From JAHJSA01 sp038204345 (GTDB taxonomy: Bacteria; Actinomycetota; Thermoleophilia; RBG-16-64-13), in contig JBBRDB010000009.1 of the NCBI GenBank assembly GCA_038204345.1, forward strand, positions 1 to 30,294: DNA of 30,294 nt. Direction: 5' to 3'. Positions 6,360 to 14,816 of the stretch are shown here, one piece after another (position 1 is the stretch's first letter; the number at the start of each line of letters is the position of its first letter). Under the pieces are notes generated by a model. The model saw only the letters and a list, made by a program, of their open reading frames with translations, made no database searches and was not told the DNA's origin. Made by a program: the position numbers and the translations under genes.

Positions 6360-7334
6360 GTGGACTACAGCGACCTGTTGCGCGGAGCTTGGCGGGTAGC
6401 CCGACGGCACAAGTACCTCTGGCTCCTCGGTCTCTTTGCATCAGAAGGTGGATGCGGCCTTTCCGGAGGGTCCCCGAACATTCGCGGCAGCTTCGGAGGC
6501 GGCGACGGCTCCCTCTCGCCCCCCGCGTCCGAGTTCGGCGATTGGATCGCGCACAATTGGGCCCTCCTCGCGACCCTCCTTTTGGGACTTCTAGCCCTGG
6601 GCATCGCCTTTTGGGTCATATCCATCATCTCCACGGGCGGCCTGATCGCGGGTTCCGACGCCGCTCACGCCGGGGTCCCTTCGGGACTGGGCGCAGCCTG
6701 GAGCGCGGGTGTCCACAACTTCTGGCGACTGTTCGGGATGTGGTTGTTGGTCTTCGCGGTCGCTCTGGTGGTGGTCCTCGTGCTTGTGCTGGGGGTCGGG
6801 CTGCCCTTGGGTCTTGCCCTAGCCCGGGGAGTCCACCTCGGCACGGGCCCGATCATCGCCATCGTGCTCGCGGTCTTCGCGCTCATCCTCCTTGCGATCC
6901 CGGTGGCGATCGTCGCACAGGTGGTGATCACCTGGGCCAGCCGCTCCCTGGTGCTGGAGGGCACCGGCCCCGTCAACTCTATCCGTGCGGGCTGGCGGGT
7001 GTTCCGTTCGAACGTGGGCAAGAGCCTTATGGTGTGGCTGATCAACGTGGGCATCTCCATCGCGGCGGGCATTGCCCTGCTCGTGCCTTTGGCCCTCCTG
7101 GCCGTGCCCGTGGGGATCATGATCTACCGCACCGGGACCGACGGAGGGGGCGGCGCCATGTGGGCGACCATCGCCCTCGGCGGCCTGGTGTTGTTGGCGA
7201 TCCTAGCTCTCTTCAAGGCGGCATTCACGACTTTCTCCACCGCTTACTGGACCATCGCCTACCGCAGGTTGGTATCGGCGTCCCGGCCGGCGGCAGCCCC
7301 ACTGAGCCCACAATCGCCGGGGATCGTGCCCTGA
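6360..7334 (+). CDS. Polytopic membrane protein of unknown function
   Basis: The 324-residue protein has about six hydrophobic segments, near residues 18-27, 67-95, 123-153, 163-194, 223-256 and 268-290. A Gly/Ser-rich loop at 29-58 is probably outside the cell. Two short amphipathic segments have a repeated look (LLRGAWRVARRHKYLW near the N-terminus and SIRAGWRVFRSNVGKSL at 207-223). This layout is common in uncharacterised actinobacterial and chloroflexal membrane proteins. I see no transporter, enzyme or secretion motif. The start is GTG 6360 with AAGGAG at 6349-6354, 5 nt away; the longer frame from GTG 6306 has no such site and would begin upstream of the predicted -10. Confidence 0.8.
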   Translation: MDYSDLLRGAWRVARRHKYLWLLGLFASEGGCGLSGGSPNIRGSFGGGDGSLSPPASEFGDWIAHNWALLATLLLGLLALGIAFWVISIISTGGLIAGSDAAHAGVPSGLGAAWSAGVHNFWRLFGMWLLVFAVALVVVLVLVLGVGLPLGLALARGVHLGTGPIIAIVLAVFALILLAIPVAIVAQVVITWASRSLVLEGTGPVNSIRAGWRVFRSNVGKSLMVWLINVGISIAAGIALLVPLALLAVPVGIMIYRTGTDGGGGAMWATIALGGLVLLAILALFKAAFTTFSTAYWTIAYRRLVSASRPAAAPLSPQSPGIVP

Positions 7335-7364
7335 GCCCACGGCGGAGGACGGCCGACCTGTGAG

Positions 7365-8513
7365 TTACGCTTCGGCGCCCGCCATGGTCTCCTGGACCAT
7401 CCGACGGTGGATATCGTCGAGGCTCTTCCCCTCGCGCCACATGCGCAGCTGCCTCTGAGCGGAGTTGCCCTCGGCGAGCATATGCTCAACCACCCCCAAC
7501 TCGTCTTCGAGACGCAGACTCCCGGCCAAGGGCTCGACCAGGGCCACCAGCGACCGGACGGCGTCGACGGCGGGGATCTCCACCCTCCGATCCAAGTCGA
7601 TCAGACGGCCCTCAAGGCCGTCGCGCACGGCCCTCCAGCGGTTCTCCTCGATGAAACGGCCTTCGTGTACCGGCAGGTAGCCATCGCGATCGAATCGGGC
7701 CATGAGAGCGGCCACCAGACCCACGATCAAACCGGCGATGGCCATCGACTCCTCCAGTCGAGGCTGGGCGTCGGCGATCCGCACCTCCAGAGTGCCGTAT
7801 GTGTGATGGGTCCTCACGGTCCACCAGATCTGCGTGGGCTCACTCACGCTCTGCGTGTCGTAGAGGAACTGGGCATAGTCCGCATACCCCGCCCAATCGC
7901 CGTAGACGTCCGGTATGCCGCACCGGGGAAAATTACGCAGGAACACCTGAGCGCGGGTCGAATGTAGTCGTGTCTCTCTACCCCGGTAAAAGGGCGAACT
8001 CGCTGAGAGGGCAAGCAGCAGCGGCAACAGCGAGCGGAAGGCATCAAAGAGAGCCACGGCTCGGTCGGCCCCCCGCACGCCCACGTGCACGTGCATGCCG
8101 AACGTGTTGTTGGTCCATGCGACATATCGCAAAGCCTCCACCACCCTCAAGTAGTGGGGAGACTGGACGAAGCGCTGGTCCTCCCAGAGGCTGAAGGGGT
8201 GCACCCCCGTGGAGCACAAGGCGAGGCCGATCGACTCCGCGCTCGACGCCAATATGGCTCGGCGGCGCGCGATGTCGGCGCGCGCTTCAGGAAAGGTCGC
8301 GGACACGCCCGTGTTGATCTCCGCTTCGGACTGGATCAGCTCCCCCATGACCAGGGGTCCGCCGAAACGTTCGTCAGCCACGGCCTTGAGTTCCTCGAAC
8401 CGATTGACCAAGGCCAGAGTCGAACGGTCGAGGATCTGGAACTCCTCCTCGATCCCGATAGTGAGATCCCGACCTTCATCGAAGATCCGCCCCACATCCT
8501 CGAGTATGCGCAC
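7365..8513 (-). CDS. Carboxylate-amine ligase, YbdK / glutamate-cysteine ligase GCS2 family
   Basis: The protein has the GCS2 landmarks: GIEEEFQ (20-26), QSEAEINTGVSATFPEAR (61-78), GMHVHVGV (139-146), the nucleotide and metal region around THHTYGTLEVRIADAQP, and a helical C-terminus. The family joins the gamma-carboxylate of glutamate to an amine with ATP. True glutathione or ergothioneine precursor synthesis is possible, but many YbdK proteins have only weak ligase activity and an unknown substrate. No glutathione synthetase or egt gene is nearby. I place the start at GTG 8513 because GGAGGG lies directly upstream (4-5 nt); a TTG at 8564 would add 17 residues (400 versus 383 in total) but lacks a clear ribosome site. 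Confidence 0.88.
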   Translation of the reverse strand: MRILEDVGRIFDEGRDLTIGIEEEFQILDRSTLALVNRFEELKAVADERFGGPLVMGELIQSEAEINTGVSATFPEARADIARRRAILASSAESIGLALCSTGVHPFSLWEDQRFVQSPHYLRVVEALRYVAWTNNTFGMHVHVGVRGADRAVALFDAFRSLLPLLLALSASSPFYRGRETRLHSTRAQVFLRNFPRCGIPDVYGDWAGYADYAQFLYDTQSVSEPTQIWWTVRTHHTYGTLEVRIADAQPRLEESMAIAGLIVGLVAALMARFDRDGYLPVHEGRFIEENRWRAVRDGLEGRLIDLDRRVEIPAVDAVRSLVALVEPLAGSLRLEDELGVVEHMLAEGNSAQRQLRMWREGKSLDDIHRRMVQETMAGAEA

Positions 8514-8632
8514 GGCGCCCTCCACTGGTGTTGGCGCGGAGACCGTCCCAGACGAACGGCTCAATCCGCTACCACGAACTTCGGCGATACCGGGCGATCG
8601 CTCCCGACGACGTTGCGTCGCGGGTCTGGTGG

Positions 8633-8661
8633 TTGCATGGATCCCCCGGACGCTTTAGTCT
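8633..8661 (+). promoter_or_regulatory. Candidate promoter of the sigma/anti-sigma operon
   Basis: TTGCAT (8633-8638), a 17-bp spacer and TAGTCT (8656-8661), about 40 nt before the TTG start at 8704. Each hexamer matches the housekeeping consensus at only 3 of 6 positions. It could also be an ECF-type autoregulated promoter, whose motif I cannot identify. Confidence 0.35.
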
Positions 8662-8703
8662 ACCAGGTGCCCCGACACGCGAAGACCCCAGACCGGAGAG
8701 TCC

Positions 8704-9414
8704 TTGCCGCCCTCGCCCACTGCGCCTGACCCTGACGCCGAACTCGTAGCCCGCGCGCGCGCGGGCGACCAAGAAGCCGTGACGGAGCTTTATCGGAGAC
8801 ACTCGCAGAGAGGCTACAACCTCGCGCTGCGTATGACCGGTGACCCTTGGGATGCGGCGGACGCCACGCAAGACGCGTTCATCAAAGCCTTTACCCACCT
8901 GGGATCGTTCAAAGGACAGGCCCGCTTCAGCACGTGGCTCTATAGGATCGTGGTCAACTCCGTCAACGACCAGCTCCGGCGCCGCAGACCGGCCCCGGTG
9001 GAAGACGAAGTACTGGAGCACCTGTCTGCTCAGCCCTCCGGGCGCACGTCCACACGTATCGGAGCCTCCGCTGCGCAGGTCGAAGACAAGCTCTCGCCCG
9101 AGATGAAGTCGGCCCTGACTGCCCTTCCCGAAGGCTTTCGACTGGCCGTGGTCCTCTGTGACCTGCTCGGCTACGGGTATGCCGAGGCCGCGAAGATCCT
9201 CGAGGTGCAGGAAGGCACCATCAAGTCGCGGGTGTTCCGCGCCCGGGCCCAATTAGCCGCGTCCCTGCGGAAAGCGGGATTCGCGCCCGCCGGCGACGGG
9301 AACCGCGGGCCCACCCGCACCGTCTCATCCAGCGAGACCATTGAAGCAGGACACGGCCCTACGTCACGCGTGCCACACGACGACCGGCTGGAGAACCACC
9401 AGAATGCCGACTGA
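8704..9414 (+). CDS. RNA polymerase ECF sigma factor (SigE-like)
   Basis: The 236-residue protein has sigma region 2 at about residues 25-95 (ELYRRHSQRGYNLALRMTGD, then DAADATQDAFIKAF, the -10 recognition helix, and FSTWLYRIVVN). Region 4 is at about 130-190 (LPEGFRLAVVLCDLLGYGYA and the recognition helix EGTIKSRVFRARAQL). A 45-residue C-terminal tail has no clear fold. The start is TTG 8704 with GGAGAG just upstream. It directs RNA polymerase to a small stress regulon, probably under control of the membrane anti-sigma factor encoded by the next gene, with which it overlaps by 11 nt. Confidence 0.93.
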   Translation: MPPSPTAPDPDAELVARARAGDQEAVTELYRRHSQRGYNLALRMTGDPWDAADATQDAFIKAFTHLGSFKGQARFSTWLYRIVVNSVNDQLRRRRPAPVEDEVLEHLSAQPSGRTSTRIGASAAQVEDKLSPEMKSALTALPEGFRLAVVLCDLLGYGYAEAAKILEVQEGTIKSRVFRARAQLAASLRKAGFAPAGDGNRGPTRTVSSSETIEAGHGPTSRVPHDDRLENHQNAD

Positions 9415-10477
9415 GAAGAACCCTCCATACGATCCATCCGCTGGGGCAGGCGAGGTCCACCCGCACGAGGTGGGCCACGTCGACAGCTGGGACAGCCTGG
9501 CGATCGACCTACTCGAAGGCACCCTGCCGCCGCACGTGGCTGCGCCTCTCGAGGCTCACTTGGCCGCCTGTCCGGACTGCCGTCGAGCCCTCGAGGAGCA
9601 GCGCTCGATGGCGAGTCTGCTGGGAGAGGTCTCGGAAGTGACCGTACCTCCGACGTTGGAGCGCGCAGTCCTCGAAGGATCAGGCTTTGTGACATCCGAG
9701 CCTGGCGCGGCCACCCGTAGGGAGAAGGCTCGCGACCGGGTGACCGGCGGGACGCTGCAATCCCTTCGCCGCCTATTGAACGTGCGCGTGTGGCTCCCGG
9801 CGGCGGCGGTGATCCTCGTCGCCGGCATCGCGCTCTCGTCCTACTACCGGATGGGCCTGGACGACGGCACAGAGGGAGCGGACACCCTGGCATCGGAAAC
9901 TACGCAGAATGATACCGCCTATACGACCGCCGCGCCCTTAGAGGGCGCCGCCGGTGAAGACGGTGCGTTGCAGGCGCCGCCGGACAGCTCGCGCGAATCC
10001 GCGGACGCGGCCAAAGCGACCTCCACGACCGCGGCTGGAGCGACGATGATGGCCGCCTCCACCCCGGTCATGATCATGACCGTGGGCGGTGCAGGTGACG
10101 ACCCCGACGCACTGACTCAGCGGGTGAAAGACCTCACGGGGCTGGAACCCCTCCCGAAGGATTCCTGGGTGGAGGGGCGGACTACCTATGCCGCGCTGAT
10201 CGCGGCCGACGAGACCGCCTCGTTGGCAGCAGCTCTCGGCATCGCAGTCTGGGAGACGCTGCCGTCCGCAGAGTACGAGGTCCGCATACCGCCTGCATTG
10301 GCCGACGCGCTCGGCGCGGATGCCCTGACCACCCTGCCCTTGTTGACCCCCCGGGCAGGCGATGCGTCCTCAGGAGGCCGATCGTGGTTGCCCGCACGCG
10401 ATGCCGCACAACGCGCGGGCAACGGGAGTGACCTGACCATCGTCTTGATCACCCTGGGTGCCGCGGTCCTCAGGTGA
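9404..10477 (+). CDS. Anti-sigma factor, zf-HC2 domain with one transmembrane segment and long extracytoplasmic part
   Basis: The 357-residue protein starts with a cytoplasmic zinc-binding anti-sigma domain, His52-x3-Cys56-x2-Cys59, in the usual setting (AAPLEAHLAACPDCRRALEE). A single membrane span follows at about 129-148 (VWLPAAAVILVAGIALSSYY). The remaining 210 residues would lie outside: a Thr/Ala/Gly/Ser-rich linker (about 155-220) and a folded-looking region (about 225-330). The last 15 residues are hydrophobic again. By family, the N-terminus holds the ECF sigma factor until a signal reaches the outer domain. ATG 9404 lies inside the sigma gene (overlap 11 nt), so the two are coupled. 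The stop overlaps the convergent rex gene by 8 nt. Confidence 0.88.
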   Translation: MPTEKNPPYDPSAGAGEVHPHEVGHVDSWDSLAIDLLEGTLPPHVAAPLEAHLAACPDCRRALEEQRSMASLLGEVSEVTVPPTLERAVLEGSGFVTSEPGAATRREKARDRVTGGTLQSLRRLLNVRVWLPAAAVILVAGIALSSYYRMGLDDGTEGADTLASETTQNDTAYTTAAPLEGAAGEDGALQAPPDSSRESADAAKATSTTAAGATMMAASTPVMIMTVGGAGDDPDALTQRVKDLTGLEPLPKDSWVEGRTTYAALIAADETASLAAALGIAVWETLPSAEYEVRIPPALADALGADALTTLPLLTPRAGDASSGGRSWLPARDAAQRAGNGSDLTIVLITLGAAVLR

Positions 10478-11090
10478 GATAGAAGTACAACGCGTAGAGC
10501 ATCTCTTCGGCGGGATTGATCGTGTGTACGGTCACCGTCTCCGGCGCGTCGAGCAAGGCCTCGGTGTAGTTGAAGAGGATATCGACTCCGCCGGCCATCA
10601 GCGCGTCGGCTGCAGCTTGAGCCGACTCAGGGGGAACGGCGATCACACCCAAGACCACGCCGAGTTCACGGCAACGTCCGCTGATGTGCTCGTACGATTC
10701 GACCACGATATCTCCGAGTTGAGCGCCGATCCTCTCCCTGTCGTTGTCGAACACCGCCACTATCTGAAAGCCGTGTTCGCGGAAGATGGAGGAAGTGCCG
10801 ATGGCGCTGCCAAGGTTCCCCGCCCCGACCAGAGCGATCCTATGCGTTCCGCCGGTGTGCAGGATCTCCTGGATCTCCTCGATCAATGAACCTACGTTGT
10901 AGCCCACTCCGCGCTTACCGAACTTGCCGAAGGACGATAGATCCCTGCGGACCTGGGTGGGATTCACGTTGGCGTACTCACTGATCTCCTGCGAGGAGAT
11001 GCTCCCCAGCCCTTGTTTGCGCGATTGAGTGAGCACTCTGAGGTAGGCTGAGAGCCGGGCTGCCACGCCCAGGGTCAACTTGTCAGCCAC
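10470..11090 (-). CDS. rex: Redox-sensing transcriptional repressor Rex
   Basis: The 206-residue protein is full length for Rex, a cytoplasmic dimer that senses the NADH/NAD+ ratio and represses fermentation and respiration genes. The winged helix is at 10-70, with the recognition helix NPTQVRRDLSSFG and the wing GKRGVGYNV. The Rossmann motif GAGNLG is at 89-94, and the C-terminal domain-swap helix is present (EEMLYALYFYL). The start is GTG 11090, chosen for AGGAGG 7 nt upstream; the longer frame to 11321 runs into the tRNA gene region. A candidate Rex operator lies 68-85 nt upstream. No target operon is in the window. Confidence 0.96.
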   Translation of the reverse strand: MADKLTLGVAARLSAYLRVLTQSRKQGLGSISSQEISEYANVNPTQVRRDLSSFGKFGKRGVGYNVGSLIEEIQEILHTGGTHRIALVGAGNLGSAIGTSSIFREHGFQIVAVFDNDRERIGAQLGDIVVESYEHISGRCRELGVVLGVIAVPPESAQAAADALMAGGVDILFNYTEALLDAPETVTVHTINPAEEMLYALYFYLT

Positions 11091-11157
11091 TGCGGATCCT
11101 CCTCGCCCTCTCGACCGTACCGAACCTGCGTCCGCACCGTCGTGTCCGGACGGCACA

Positions 11158-11175
11158 TTGTGAACACTTTCCCAT
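11158..11175 (-). promoter_or_regulatory. Candidate Rex operator upstream of rex
   Basis: An 18-nt element on the plus strand reads TTGTGAA-CACT-TTCCCAT. The left half matches the Rex half-site TTGTGAA perfectly and the right half matches TTCACAA at 5 of 7, with the 4-nt spacer found in actinobacterial Rex sites. The place and spacing suggest autoregulation. Confidence 0.55.
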
Positions 11176-11288
11176 AAATGGACATTCGGCACAAGCAGAC
11201 CGCAGAGCCACCCATGCAGCCGATGCGAGGGGAACACGGGACGTATGGGAATGCGGTTGGGTGTAGTGCATTCGATGAAGGTGAGAGG

Positions 11289-11362
11289 TCGGGGCGCCGG
11301 GATTTGAACCCGGGACCTCATCGTCCCGAACGATGCGCGCTACCAGGCTGCGCTACGCCCCG
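11289..11362 (-). tRNA. tRNA-Pro(CGG)
   Basis: Acceptor stem CGGGGCG/CGCCCCG, anticodon stem CATCG/CGATG with loop TTCGGGA (anticodon CGG), and T-loop TTCAAAT. Discriminator A; CCA not encoded. It lies alone between addA and rex and shares its frame (CGCAGCCTGGTAGCGC) with the tRNA-Pro(TGG) of the array. Confidence 0.96.
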
Positions 11363-11414
11363 CGGAGCCGTATGTTACACCATCGCGTCGAACCCGGTCC
11401 ACCGCCGTGCGACG

Positions 11415-14400
11415 CTAGGCCGGGAAGGCTCGACAGAGCACTTCGAGACCGCAGCCACTGCAGTCGACCGAGCGTCGAGAGAAGTCCCCGTTTGAGAGAT
11501 CGCGCAGGCGGGCGCTGAGAGCGTCTCTCAGCATGGGCACATCGTCCGTTCGGTAGACATCGACCACCGGCTCATCCGGAGCCTCGAGGAAGAGGAAGGC
11601 AACACGCACCGTGCGCGCGCCCGCGAGTAGGCAGGCGAGGGCATAGAGCCGGCCTTGCAGGCGGTAGCGGGTAGTCGCCTCCCCCGGGCGACAGCCGTCG
11701 AGATGGGTGGTCTTGTAGTCCACCACGGTCCACTCGTTTCCGCTCTCGATGAGGAGGTCCAAGTATCCTGACACCACCACGCCGTCCTGGTCGAACAGAA
11801 AGGGGCGCTCTTTGGAGAGGACGCCGGAAGCGGTCGCGTCCGCCAGATCCGACTCCCAGAAGCCCGAGACCAGCGCAGCCGACCGTTGTACGTGCTCTGC
11901 GCCAAGCTCCATTCCCTCCCTCGCGACCAGTCGCGTCACGAGTCGATGGACAGACCCGGGGTCGGGCCGAACAGCCAAGTCGGATTCCTGAAGGGCCAGA
12001 TGGACGATCGTCCCAACGGCCCGTGCCGCCGCTCCTCCTCCCCCTTCCGAACCAGTCTGGGGCGACGGCTCCGCCCCTGCTTGGACGCCCGCGAACATCT
12101 CCGGATCGAACCCGAGTACGCGCTCCACGTAGTAGCTCCGTGGGCAGCGCTCATAGTGCTCCAACGAGGAGAAGCTCACCCGACGTACTCCGGCGCGCCC
12201 TCCGTGGACGCTCGGAAACGACGGCGCCTCATAGCGGGCCGGTGCAGACGGTCTGATGGGGCCGGGAACGGGCGCGACGTCCGGTGCGCGAACGCCTCGC
12301 ACCGACACCGCGAGGCCGGTGTGGGCTACGAACTCAGCAGAATCCGAGGCATCGACATTCCCCACACCCAATGCCTGCAAGACCCTCTCCATTGGCGCCC
12401 CGGCGGCAGGCGTGCAGCCCGACTTACCCAGCCCCACGAGGACCAGGCGACTCTCGGCCCGCGTGCACGCCACGTAGTAGAGCCGCATCTCTTCCTCGAT
12501 CGCGAGTTGGCGGGCGGCCTCGCGGATAGGCTCGTAAGGGCCCGATACCAGAGCTTCACCGGGTGGGGCCGCGACCCGGATCGAGACTCCTTCTCGCGAG
12601 GCCCGCAGGCAGCTTCTATCGGGACTCGAGACCGTCGCACCCATGCCGGGGACAATGACCACTGGGAACTCGAGTCCTTTGGCCTTGTGGACGGTCATGA
12701 TCCGGACCACGTCCTCTTCTTCCGACAGGGTGGGCGCGTTGCTTTCCCGGTCGCCGCTGACGTCTCCCCGTCGCTCAAGGTAGTCGAGGAACGCCGACAA
12801 GTCGGGGCCTTCTATGCTCTCGAACTCATCGGCCAAACGCATGAGCTTTCGCAGGTTGGCCAGTCGCCGGCGGCCATGAGAGGCGCGGAGCACGACCAAG
12901 TCGTAGTCGAACGCCTCGACGGCGTCCTCGATCAGCGAGGCCAAGCCGGGCGCTCCGAGCCTCTCACGCAAAATGCCCAGGTCCGTGGCCAGCCGCTCGA
13001 GGCGGGGCAGGTGAGCCAGCGGGATCGAGGCGAAGCTCCGAGCACGCACGGCCTCCCACAGGAAACGGAGCTTCGCCTGCTTGGCTTCCTCGCGGAGTAG
13101 GAAGGCGACGTCGTCGGGCAGTCCCATCAACGGGGAGCGCAGCACAGCTACCAGCGCCGGGTCATCATGAGGATTCACCACGATGCGCAGCAGGGCCATG
13201 ATGTCGGAGAGCTCTTCGCTGCGGAAGAACCCACGTCCTTGTACCACGTAGGTCTCGATCCCTGCGGCGGTCAAGGCCTGCTCGAACTCGTTCACATGGG
13301 TGAACGCCCGCAGCAGGATAACCACGTCTCGCTTCTTCCAGCCCTCAGCCAGGAGTTTATGGATGTGGTCGGCTACAGCGGCCGCCTCCATTTCGAACCG
13401 ACTCATCGCCGGCGACGGAGAAGGGGCGTCTTCCACACATGACGGCGCATCCGGGTCAACGACGATCACCTCCACCGCGACGGTGCCCTCGGGAAGCTCG
13501 TTCACCTGTGCCGAGCCATCGGGAGCAGCGAGCGCAGGGAAATCCGATCCGAACCACAGTTGATGGCCGAAGATGTGGTTGATCACTTTCAGGATCTCGG
13601 GGTGGCTACGGAAGTTGGTGGTAAGTGACGCGCTGCGGGCATCCCCATCGGTGGTTTCACGGACTGCGGCATGACGGTCGCGGAAGACAGCCACCTCGGC
13701 GCCCCGAAAACTGTAGATACTCTGGAAGGGATCACCGACCGTGAGCGTACCGCCTACACCCAACCTATCCAGGATGGCGCACTGCAACGAGTTGGTGTCC
13801 TGGAACTCATCGACCATGAGCCGCGCCTCCGGCTCGAAGGGAGGCTCACCTCGACGCAGGAGGGCCAGCGCTTCGATCTCCAGGTCCGCAAAGTCCAACG
13901 CACCCAGACTGCGCTTCGCCTCGAGAAAGGCTCGGTGGTAGGTTGCCAGCAGCCGATCGGCGAGTGAGTAGACGCCGATCAGGTACTCCCGGCCCAGCGC
14001 CGCCCTGAACTGGAGAAGAGCCTCCTTGAAGAACTCGAAGGCCGGCTTGGTCTGGGCCGAGCAGCCCAGGTGGGGCGTGAACCGGGCGCAAGATAGGATG
14101 GTGTCCCAGGTGGCCGGGGAGTCCGCGAGCCATTCGCGACACTGCAACATCGCGTCCCGATTGGCGGCAGCCCGTCCGGATAAGTGCGCGTCCGCGAGCA
14201 TGTCGACCGCCTGGCCGATCGCCTCTCTTAACCTTGCCCTCTCCGGCTGAAGGTCGTCTTGCTGCGGCAGGTCCAGTTGCGGCAGGCCCAGCCGCGGCTC
14301 CGCCATGCCGGACTGACGCAGGTAGGCATAGACTGCTGGAACATCGGCCCGCAGAACAGTGCCGTGGCGTGCAAGAAGCTCAAGGTCGGGCTCATCAGCA

Positions 14401-14816
14401 TCCAGCACCACGTTGCTCCAAGCCCGGTTCATCGCATCGTTGGACAGGATCTTCGTCTGCTCCTCGTCCAGCACTCGGAAACCCGGGTCGACGCCGGCCT
14501 CGATCACGCGGGCGCGGAGCAGGCGCGAGCAGAGTGAATGGATAGTGCCGATGGGCGCTTCGTCGATGCCCCAGGCGAGTTCGGGCCGCCCGCGATCGAG
14601 CAACCCCTGCCTGATGCGCTTGCGCATCTCGGCCGCCGCCTTGCGCGTGAAGGTCACGGTGGGTAGGTGCTCCATCGGGACAGCGTCATCCAAGACGGCC
14701 CGTAGATACCGTTCTACCAACAGGGTCGTCTTGCCGCTGCCGGCCGCCGCGGACACGAACACCCGGGACGCACCGCACCCCAGTACGGCGTCCTGCTCTC
14801 CCGTCAGGGCTACCAC
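11415..14816 (-). CDS. addA: AddA-type helicase-nuclease subunit (UvrD-like helicase plus RecB-family nuclease)
   Basis: The 1133-residue protein is an SF1A helicase with Walker A AAAGSGKTT (23-31), motif II LMVDEFQDTN (333-342), motif III TVGDPFQSIYSFRGAE (359-374), TTNFRSHPEIL (399-409), motif V VRIMTVHKAKGLEFP (704-718) and motif VI YYVACTRAE (780-788). A PD-(D/E)xK nuclease follows: His939, Asp1020, Asp1033-Tyr-Lys1035 and Gln1054-x3-Tyr1058. AddAB resects DNA double-strand ends for RecA. Unusually for AddA, the nuclease carries a cysteine quartet, Cys891 and Cys1119-x2-Cys1122-x5-Cys1128, as in Fe-S nucleases. GTG 14816 overlaps the addB stop by 7 nt; the longer frame to 15089 overlaps addB too far to be credible. 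AdnA/AdnB-like proteins are the alternative name. Confidence 0.93.
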   Translation of the reverse strand: MVALTGEQDAVLGCGASRVFVSAAAGSGKTTLLVERYLRAVLDDAVPMEHLPTVTFTRKAAAEMRKRIRQGLLDRGRPELAWGIDEAPIGTIHSLCSRLLRARVIEAGVDPGFRVLDEEQTKILSNDAMNRAWSNVVLDADEPDLELLARHGTVLRADVPAVYAYLRQSGMAEPRLGLPQLDLPQQDDLQPERARLREAIGQAVDMLADAHLSGRAAANRDAMLQCREWLADSPATWDTILSCARFTPHLGCSAQTKPAFEFFKEALLQFRAALGREYLIGVYSLADRLLATYHRAFLEAKRSLGALDFADLEIEALALLRRGEPPFEPEARLMVDEFQDTNSLQCAILDRLGVGGTLTVGDPFQSIYSFRGAEVAVFRDRHAAVRETTDGDARSASLTTNFRSHPEILKVINHIFGHQLWFGSDFPALAAPDGSAQVNELPEGTVAVEVIVVDPDAPSCVEDAPSPSPAMSRFEMEAAAVADHIHKLLAEGWKKRDVVILLRAFTHVNEFEQALTAAGIETYVVQGRGFFRSEELSDIMALLRIVVNPHDDPALVAVLRSPLMGLPDDVAFLLREEAKQAKLRFLWEAVRARSFASIPLAHLPRLERLATDLGILRERLGAPGLASLIEDAVEAFDYDLVVLRASHGRRRLANLRKLMRLADEFESIEGPDLSAFLDYLERRGDVSGDRESNAPTLSEEEDVVRIMTVHKAKGLEFPVVIVPGMGATVSSPDRSCLRASREGVSIRVAAPPGEALVSGPYEPIREAARQLAIEEEMRLYYVACTRAESRLVLVGLGKSGCTPAAGAPMERVLQALGVGNVDASDSAEFVAHTGLAVSVRGVRAPDVAPVPGPIRPSAPARYEAPSFPSVHGGRAGVRRVSFSSLEHYERCPRSYYVERVLGFDPEMFAGVQAGAEPSPQTGSEGGGGAAARAVGTIVHLALQESDLAVRPDPGSVHRLVTRLVAREGMELGAEHVQRSAALVSGFWESDLADATASGVLSKERPFLFDQDGVVVSGYLDLLIESGNEWTVVDYKTTHLDGCRPGEATTRYRLQGRLYALACLLAGARTVRVAFLFLEAPDEPVVDVYRTDDVPMLRDALSARLRDLSNGDFSRRSVDCSGCGLEVLCRAFPA

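Noticed and set aside
11886..13100. 404-codon plus-strand frame inside addA
   Set aside because: It is antisense to the helicase and nuclease motifs of addA, with no domain of its own.
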